64,000 nt of DNA from Hyphomonadaceae bacterium (GTDB lineage Bacteria; Pseudomonadota; Alphaproteobacteria; Caulobacterales; Aquidulcibacteraceae), in the NCBI GenBank assembly GCA_019753175.1, contig JAIELK010000004.1, positions 1 to 64,000 on the forward strand, written 5' to 3'. The notes beneath the pieces were generated by a model, which worked only from the letters and a program-made list of their open reading frames with translations, had not been told where the DNA came from and made no database searches. The position numbers were made by a program, and so were the translations under genes. Positions 58,711 through 64,000 of this stretch are shown in pieces; within the stretch, counting starts at the first letter, position 1, and each line of letters starts with the position of its first letter.

Positions 58711-59544
58711 ATGACCCCATTCGCCTCCCAGACCTGGTGGATCACCGGCGCCTCGTCCGGCATCGGCGCCGCGCTCGCGGAAGCGCTGGCGGCGAAGGGC
58801 GCGCGGCTGGTGCTCTCGGGGCGCAACCAAGCCGCGCTCGCGGCGGTCGCCGCCCGCTGCAGCACGCCGTCTCTGGTCCTGCCGTTCGAAGCCACCGACT
58901 ACGACCGGTTGCCGGCTTTGGTGGACCAGGCATGGGCCTGGGCTGCATCGCAGGGCGGCCGGGTCGACGCCCTGGTCAACAATGCCGGCATTTCGCAGCG
59001 CTCGCTGGCGGTGGATACGGCGTTTGAAGTCTATCGCCGCATCGTCGAGATCGACTTGATGGCGCCGATCGCGCTGACGCAGGCGCTCTTGCCGCGCATG
59101 GTCGCCGCCGGCGGCGGCCATCTTGTCGCGATCTCCAGTGTCGCCGGCATCATCGGCGCGCCGCTGCGCGCCGCCTACAGCGCCGCCAAGGCGGGGATCC
59201 TGGCCTATCACGACAGCGTCCGTGCCGAGACCGCACATCAGGGAATGAAGGTGCTGGTGGTGGCGCCAGGCTCGGTGCGCACCAACGTCTCCAGGAACGC
59301 GCTTGACGGCAATGCGCAGGCGCGCGGTTTCTCCGATGTGGCGATCGACAACGGCATGCCGGCGGATTCCGCCGCCGCGCGCATCGTCGAAGCGCTTGAG
59401 AGCGGTCAGCGCGAACTCATTCTCGCCGAAGGCATGGAGCTGCAGGGTGCGCTGCTGCGCCGCTCCAACCCGGATCAGCTCTTTGATGTGATGGCGCAGC
59501 TGATGGCCAGCGGTTACGCTAAGAAACTCGGCGCCGAGAGCTGA
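58711..59544 (+). CDS. Short-chain dehydrogenase/reductase
   Basis: A 277-residue classical SDR. WWITGASSGIGAALAEALAA is the cofactor site, NNAGIS the stabilising motif, AISSVAGIIGAPLRAAYSAA then K the catalytic Ser-Tyr-Lys, and the end is AQLMASGYAKKLG. The N-terminal part is shared with DHRS7-like SDRs. Substrate unknown. GGACCCCCC stands before the ATG, so the ribosome site is weak. Confidence 0.93.
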   Translation: MTPFASQTWWITGASSGIGAALAEALAAKGARLVLSGRNQAALAAVAARCSTPSLVLPFEATDYDRLPALVDQAWAWAASQGGRVDALVNNAGISQRSLAVDTAFEVYRRIVEIDLMAPIALTQALLPRMVAAGGGHLVAISSVAGIIGAPLRAAYSAAKAGILAYHDSVRAETAHQGMKVLVVAPGSVRTNVSRNALDGNAQARGFSDVAIDNGMPADSAAARIVEALESGQRELILAEGMELQGALLRRSNPDQLFDVMAQLMASGYAKKLGAES

Positions 59545-59557
59545 ACGTCAGCGTTGG

Positions 59558-60400
59558 TCACTCCCGGAACCGGCGCCGCCGCGGCCGTTCGTCTTCCGCT
59601 TCGCTGCCGACCCGGAATTCCTGCGGCAAAGCTGCGAGTGCTTCGAAGGTCAACGTCGTGGTGTAGCTGCCGATTGCCGCTGCACCGCCGGCGGGCAGCG
59701 GCGCGCGGTGGCGCGCCGCGATGACATAGCGGCCAGGGGCGGCGAAGCTGAAGCGCGCGACGCCGTTGGCGTCGGTGGCGGCGAAGGTGTCGATGTCATT
59801 GTCGGCGTCGCCCTCGGCGTAGAGCACGATCGCCGTGTTCGCGATCGGTGCGCCGTCGAACAGCAGCTGCACTTCGAACCCGCCGGCGGCGAGCACCTGA
59901 TTGGGATGCGTCATCGGCTTGATCGCTAGGCGTCCGCGCGGCGTGTCGACGACGGTGCGCGTTGCGGTTCCGCGGGTGACATAGGTCTCGGCGAGCGTCA
60001 CGGTTTGGATGGTGGTAAGCGGCGCGCCTTCGGGCGGTGTTTCGCCTTGCGCCAGTGGCCGCCACTGACCGTCGACGCCGACCAAAGTTGTCGGCGCGCC
60101 CACCTGTTCGCCCGTGCTGAAGCGATACGTGCCGCCACGGAACAGATCGGCCTGTAGCAGCGTGCCCGCGCCTTGAACGGCCATGCTGTCGAATGACGCG
60201 GGCGCGCCGTCGGGGCCGGTGATGTCGATCTGCGCCGGCACCGCGATCTCCGGCGTGAAGAACCGGTTGGTGTGCGAGCCCTCGACGCTGATCGGCGCCT
60301 GTTGCGGCCAATGTTCGCTTGGCTTGAGGTACGTCGTGTACGCCGTCGCCGGAGCCGCCAGCAGCCCCAGCAGCATGCCGGCCAGCAGCACCTGCTTCAT
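59558..60400 (-). CDS. DUF4198 exported protein
   Basis: A 280-residue periplasmic protein: signal MKQVLLAGMLLGLLAAPATA, then YTTYLKPSEHWPQQAPISVE, EGSHTNRFFTPEIAVPAQID and the C-terminal FEVQLLFDGAPIANTAIVLY. The family is linked with metal uptake (NikM-like), but no transporter is adjacent. The end is an Arg-rich tail. A Met four codons upstream (60412) is an alternative start; the used ATG has GAGG about 9 nt before it. Confidence 0.85.
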   Translation of the reverse strand: MKQVLLAGMLLGLLAAPATAYTTYLKPSEHWPQQAPISVEGSHTNRFFTPEIAVPAQIDITGPDGAPASFDSMAVQGAGTLLQADLFRGGTYRFSTGEQVGAPTTLVGVDGQWRPLAQGETPPEGAPLTTIQTVTLAETYVTRGTATRTVVDTPRGRLAIKPMTHPNQVLAAGGFEVQLLFDGAPIANTAIVLYAEGDADNDIDTFAATDANGVARFSFAAPGRYVIAARHRAPLPAGGAAAIGSYTTTLTFEALAALPQEFRVGSEAEDERPRRRRFRE

Positions 60401-60511
60401 CGTTCGCCTCATGTTTCGCTTCGAAACGCGTGATCCCTCAAGACGAACACACAACAGGTTTGTGCAGTTTTCAAGAACGTAACGTCAAAGCGCGTAACGT
60501 TCGTGTGATGG

Positions 60512-60886
60512 TTAGCGTCCGCGGCCGTCCAACAGCGCCAGCAGGCCGAAAAGGCTGACCACCGTAAACCAGATCAGCAGCACGAGGCTCGCCAATCCGG
60601 CGAGCCAGATGATCGGGATGCCAATCAGAACGATCGCAAGCACGACGCCGATCGCCCCGACGATCCAGATCGCCAGCGTCCACCAGAACGCGGTCCACCA
60701 TATGCGGATCTGATGGTCGAGATGCGATCGGGCCAGGCCCGCGGCTTCGGCCCGGCCGACATAGGCAACGATCAGCCCGACCAAAGCCAGGACGCCAGCG
60801 CTGGGGATGCTCAGCAGGTAGAGCACGTAGGTCAGCAGTGCGGCGCCGCGGCCCCGTTCGCTGGAATAGGTGGCGGTATCGGTCAT
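60512..60886 (-). CDS. DUF4870-like small membrane protein
   Basis: A 124-residue protein with three hydrophobic helices. SERGRGAALLTYVLYLLSIP and RSHLDHQIRIWWTAFWWTL follow the DUF4870 layout. Function unknown. Its ATG overlaps the xerD stop by 4 nt, so it is co-translated with the recombinase. The 111-bp gap to the DUF4198 start holds no gene. Confidence 0.85.
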   Translation of the reverse strand: MTDTATYSSERGRGAALLTYVLYLLSIPSAGVLALVGLIVAYVGRAEAAGLARSHLDHQIRIWWTAFWWTLAIWIVGAIGVVLAIVLIGIPIIWLAGLASLVLLIWFTVVSLFGLLALLDGRGR

Positions 60887-61794
60887 GCTTTCCCTTTCTT
60901 GCGCGCCAGCGGATGCTTGGTCTCCAGCAGCGTCCGCAACCGCCCTTCGGCGACGTGTGTGTAGATTTGCGTGGTAGCGATGTCGGCGTGGCCGAGCAAT
61001 GTCTGCACCGTGCGGAGGTCGGCGCCGCCCTCCACCATGTGTGTTGCGAAGGCGTGTCGCAAGACGTGTGGCGACACCTTGGCCGGATCGAGCCCAGCCT
61101 TAAGCGCCGCTGCTTCAAGGATCTGCGCCACGCGCCTGCGGGTCAGCTTGCCATCGGCGGCTGACGACGAGGGGAACAGAAACCGCGCCGCCTTCTCGCG
61201 TCGGGCTTCGAGCTTCGGCAGCAGCGCCTCGCGCGCGGCCAGATGGGTCTCCAGCGCTGCGATCGCGTGGCGCCCCAGCATGACGAGGCGTTCCTTGCCG
61301 CCCTTGCCCTCGACCATCATCTGCTGTTGGCCGGGCTTGGGCGCGGCGCGCAGCGGCAGCGAAACGAGTTCGCTCACCCGCAGGCCAGCGCCATAGAGCA
61401 GCTCGATCAGCGCTCTGTCGCGCGGGCTCTCCGCCGCCGCGATCAAGCGCTCGATCTCCGCCACGGACAGTGTTTTCGGCAGCGTGCGAGCGCGTTTGGG
61501 CGGATCGAGCCGCGACGTGGGATCGTCGCCGCGCAGGTTTTCCTGGAGCAGGAAGCGAAAGAACTGCTTGAGCGCCGAGATGCGCCGCCGCGCCGTGGCT
61601 GCGCTCAGCCCACGCCGCGCCAGGCCCGCAACATAGGCTTCCAGCGTCTCGGCGCTGGCTGCCGCCAGTGCGCCCGCGGTGTTGGCGCGCGCGTCGTCGA
61701 GATCGCGCTTGTAGGCGTCGAGCGTATTGGCGCGCGCGCCGCGCTCTGCCGACAGCATTTCCAAGAACGCCTCGATCAGCGCGGAATCGGACAT
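60883..61794 (-). CDS. xerD: Site-specific tyrosine recombinase XerD
   Basis: A 303-residue recombinase that resolves chromosome dimers at dif with XerC. The N-terminal core-binding domain (FLEMLSAERGARANTLDAYK) precedes the catalytic domain. Catalytic features are GAGLRVSELVSLPLR, HVLRHAFATHMVEGGADLRT (HxxR), LLGHADIATTQIYTH with the nucleophilic Tyr. xerC is not in the window. It is coupled to the DUF4870 gene and divergent from the TIR fusion gene across 78 bp. Confidence 0.93.
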   Translation of the reverse strand: MSDSALIEAFLEMLSAERGARANTLDAYKRDLDDARANTAGALAAASAETLEAYVAGLARRGLSAATARRRISALKQFFRFLLQENLRGDDPTSRLDPPKRARTLPKTLSVAEIERLIAAAESPRDRALIELLYGAGLRVSELVSLPLRAAPKPGQQQMMVEGKGGKERLVMLGRHAIAALETHLAAREALLPKLEARREKAARFLFPSSSAADGKLTRRRVAQILEAAALKAGLDPAKVSPHVLRHAFATHMVEGGADLRTVQTLLGHADIATTQIYTHVAEGRLRTLLETKHPLARKKGKA

Positions 61795-61872
61795 CGGAAC
61801 AGCCTAGCACAGGCGGCGGGGTTGGCCTTTACCCTCCTTGTGCCCTAGCCTGGCGCTGGGAGAGGGGTTCGG

Positions 61873-62859
61873 ATGTTCTGGAACAAGAAGGAAAAACCTG
61901 TCGAGACGACGGCGCCCGCCGAAGCGGTGGAGACAACAGCGCTCACGAAACCGGCGATTGAGGTGCCTGCGCTGCCCCCAAAGGCCGCTGCCGCGGGCGG
62001 CGTGTTCATCAGTTATCGCCGCTCATCGGCGCTGATCACGGATCACGTCCACGAAAAAGTCACCACGCGATTGGCAGGTGCGCCGGTATTCTTGGACCGC
62101 AATGACATTGAGCCCGGCGCCGCGTTTCCTGCGCGATTGCGCGACGCTGTATCCAGCGCCTCCATCGTGTTGGTGATCATCGGCCGCGACTGGATTTCAG
62201 CCCAGGACGAGCGGACCTTTCGCCGCCGACTCGACATGCCCAATGATTGGGTGCGTCAGGAAGTTGAGGCGGCGCTCGGCGGCGACGCTTTGGTGATCCC
62301 GGTACTGGTCGAAGGGATTCCGATGCCCACCGCCGAGCAGCTGCCGGATTCCATTGTCGCGCTGTCCGAGAAAAACGCCATTACCCTGTCACGCGACCAC
62401 TTCAACGAGGACGTCAACAAACTGATCGACTTTCTCGCGGCGCGATTGCCCCGCCGGGCGAACGATGGCGAAAACGGCGTGAAATTTCCTGAACCTGCAG
62501 TCGTTCGGCCGGTGCCGCTATCGCCGGAGCAGCTTGCTCACGTGCTGAAGAGTTTGCCGCAATGGCGCGTATCAGAGACGCACCTCAACGACGACCCGCG
62601 CTTCGGTGTAGAGCATCGACGCGTCGAGCTGGTCCGTGAGTTTCGCTTCAAGAGCTTCAAGTCCGCCATCGACTTCATGCGCGCCGCCGCCGACATCATC
62701 GATGCCCACGGCCATCACCCGCGCTGGGAAAATGTATTTCGCACCGTTACGGTTTGGCTGAGCACATGGGACATCGGGCATCGGCCCTCTGACCGCGACT
62801 GGAAGGCGGCGCAGATGCTGGAGGACATCTACAAGAAGTACGCGTCGCAGGATCGTTGA
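61873..62859 (+). CDS. TIR domain fused to a pterin-4a-carbinolamine dehydratase domain
   Basis: A 328-residue fusion. After a 40-residue Ala/Pro/Thr linker comes a TIR domain (about 43-190): GVFISYRRSSALITDHVH, FLDRNDIEPGAAFPARLR, SIVLVIIGRDWIS, and the candidate catalytic Glu130 in DWVRQEVEAALGGD. The C-terminal domain (about 215-325) is a PCD/DCoH fold: LSPEQLAHVLKSLPQWRV, REFRFKSFKSAIDFM, and the active-site run D277-x3-H281-H282-P283-x5-F289-x9-W299-x9-D309. That matches the published PCD motif, with Trp at the third histidine position. Start codon choice is simple, with GGGG upstream. Base composition is like the genome. Function unknown; possibly NAD hydrolysis coupled to a pterin ligand or dimerisation. 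Confidence 0.85.
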   Translation: MFWNKKEKPVETTAPAEAVETTALTKPAIEVPALPPKAAAAGGVFISYRRSSALITDHVHEKVTTRLAGAPVFLDRNDIEPGAAFPARLRDAVSSASIVLVIIGRDWISAQDERTFRRRLDMPNDWVRQEVEAALGGDALVIPVLVEGIPMPTAEQLPDSIVALSEKNAITLSRDHFNEDVNKLIDFLAARLPRRANDGENGVKFPEPAVVRPVPLSPEQLAHVLKSLPQWRVSETHLNDDPRFGVEHRRVELVREFRFKSFKSAIDFMRAAADIIDAHGHHPRWENVFRTVTVWLSTWDIGHRPSDRDWKAAQMLEDIYKKYASQDR

Positions 62860-62876
62860 AGGAACCGCACGACTTG

Positions 62877-64000
62877 TCAGCTCGGCTGGCCAGCCAAAAT
62901 CGCTTCGACCGCAATGCGGCGCGCATCCGCTTCGAGGCCAAGCGCGCGCAGCGAGCGGATGATGCGCTCCAGGCTTTCCGCGTCGAGCCGGGCGGGGCCT
63001 GCCTCGCTGCTGGCGACGATTGCGAGCAGGGCGCCTTCGCCAACGGCGCGCCGCTCGACAGCGCCCGCTAGCGCCACCAGCGCCCCGGCGTCGCCTTGCA
63101 CGCCGCCCTGCGGCGTATTGCGGAGCAGCGCCGATTGCGCCGCTCCCTCCAATTGCACGCCGAGGCCGGCGAGGATGGCGAGGTCGCGCGCAGCCGAGCG
63201 CGGCTGCGAGGCGCCGCGATCGATGCGCCGCTGAACCACGGTTGCGTCGACGCTGTTGCTGAGCACGGCGAGCGCGAGATCGAGCGGCGCAAGCGCTGCT
63301 TCATCGACGCCGGCCGCGCGGGCGCTAGCGACAAGCCGCTGCGACACCGCGACGTCGCCGGTGATCAGCGAGGCGCGCGCAAACATCAGCGCGGCCGCGT
63401 GATCGGGCGCGGTCTGCAACGCGGCAATGTCGGCCTGGAAGAAGCGCGCCGCCGCTTCGAACTCAGCGGCCACGCCGGCTTGGCGCAGCACCGTCGCGAT
63501 TGCAGTGGCCGCCTCGATCGAACCGGGCGCGGCGTCGACTTGGCGCAGCGCGCCAGCAATCACCGGCAAGCCCGTGGTTATCGTCGCGGGCGTTGCGCGC
63601 AGGATGGTGCGCGTTTCGGCCGCGGTCAGCGCGCCGCGCCGGTAGGCGAGCGCCGTAGCTTGCGCGCGCACCGGCTGCTGCGTCGCTTCGCTCCGCGCCA
63701 GCGCGACCAGCGACAGTGTTGAAACGTCGGCGAGCGGGTTGGCGCCTGGGCGCAAATTCCCCGCCAGCGACAATTGCGTGGTCAGTGCGTTTTCGTAGCG
63801 TGCAGCTGGCGGACGCGCCGGCGCTGCGCCGCCGGCTGCGGCGACCGCGCCGGCGAACCAAGCGTCTTCGGCGGCGTTGGTGCGTGCGAGCGACAAAGCG
63901 AGATCAGCAGCGGCGCGATCGCCGGCGGCGGCGGCGCAATAGGCGCGCAAGCGCAGGAGCAACGCGGGCGGCGGGTCGCCGAAATTGGCGCCGCGCCCGC
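62877..64000 (-). CDS. Alanine-rich helical repeat protein (N-terminal part outside window)
   Basis: The frame is open to the right edge, so the gene is incomplete; 373 codons are visible. The product is Ala/Leu/Arg-rich and almost all helical, of TPR- or HEAT-like character (FFQADIAALQTAPDHAAALM, IIRSLRALGLEADARRIAVE). I know similar proteins only as conserved hypotheticals of alphaproteobacteria. It is convergent to the TIR fusion gene with a 17-bp gap. The end is LAGQPS. Confidence 0.75.
   Translation of the reverse strand, partial: GRGANFGDPPPALLLRLRAYCAAAAGDRAAADLALSLARTNAAEDAWFAGAVAAAGGAAPARPPAARYENALTTQLSLAGNLRPGANPLADVSTLSLVALARSEATQQPVRAQATALAYRRGALTAAETRTILRATPATITTGLPVIAGALRQVDAAPGSIEAATAIATVLRQAGVAAEFEAAARFFQADIAALQTAPDHAAALMFARASLITGDVAVSQRLVASARAAGVDEAALAPLDLALAVLSNSVDATVVQRRIDRGASQPRSAARDLAILAGLGVQLEGAAQSALLRNTPQGGVQGDAGALVALAGAVERRAVGEGALLAIVASSEAGPARLDAESLERIIRSLRALGLEADARRIAVEAILAGQPS

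Overview
The window looks like chromosome from a GC-rich alphaproteobacterium. A stalked or budding type in the Caulobacterales/Hyphomonadaceae area is my best guess, from the envelope gene content, the TonB receptor with partner surface lipoprotein, the compact type II secretion operon and the palindromic intergenic repeats. Exact taxonomy is inference. Nearly all sequence is coding and neighbouring stop/start codons often overlap (ATGA, TGATG). No tRNA, rRNA, CRISPR array or complete insertion sequence was seen.

Region by region. 1-18 kb is mostly envelope precursor synthesis: the glmS start and divergent glmM (UDP-GlcNAc), ugd and a phosphomannomutase, a UDP-xylose synthase homologue, kdsA and kdsD (Kdo), and a glycosyltransferase coupled to an asparagine synthetase. 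Mixed in are two VOC proteins, gpmA, a RibD-type deaminase, and a PadR regulator with two perfect palindromes at its own promoter. 18-28 kb is housekeeping and accessory: a glutathione-transferase-like protein, a class III cyclase, a small heat-shock protein with a probable sigma-32 promoter and a hairpin over its ribosome binding site, a lipid-anchored methyltransferase-like protein, SCP2, a hydrolase, a reductase, a YciI/ECF42-type sigma factor pair and an acid phosphatase. 28-30 kb is a small accessory patch: a truncated reductase gene and an A/T-richer TIR-domain gene between palindromic repeats. 30-32 kb holds polyamine genes (deoxyhypusine synthase-like protein and ornithine decarboxylase) behind a structured leader. 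32.5-38 kb holds an internally duplicated surface lipoprotein and a TonB-dependent receptor. 38-50 kb is a complete type II secretion operon, gspC to gspN plus a lipoprotein, facing a prepilin peptidase. 50-57 kb holds pstC-pstA and ruvA/ruvB, the latter split by four unrelated genes. 57-58.7 kb is another accessory patch: three copies of a palindromic repeat around a GIY-YIG nuclease gene, then a decayed ParD/ParE-type pair. 58.7-64 kb carries an SDR enzyme, a DUF4198 protein, xerD, a TIR protein fused to a pterin carbinolamine dehydratase domain, and a partial alanine-rich repeat protein.

Most unusual observations: (1) the TIR-pterin dehydratase fusion at 61873-62859; (2) a 114-bp palindromic repeat inserted in frame in the signal peptide of an M20 amidohydrolase; (3) tandem structured modules upstream of ornithine decarboxylase; (4) a candidate RNA thermometer on the small heat-shock gene; (5) the repeat-flanked GIY-YIG gene. 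None could be tested here by database search or folding software.
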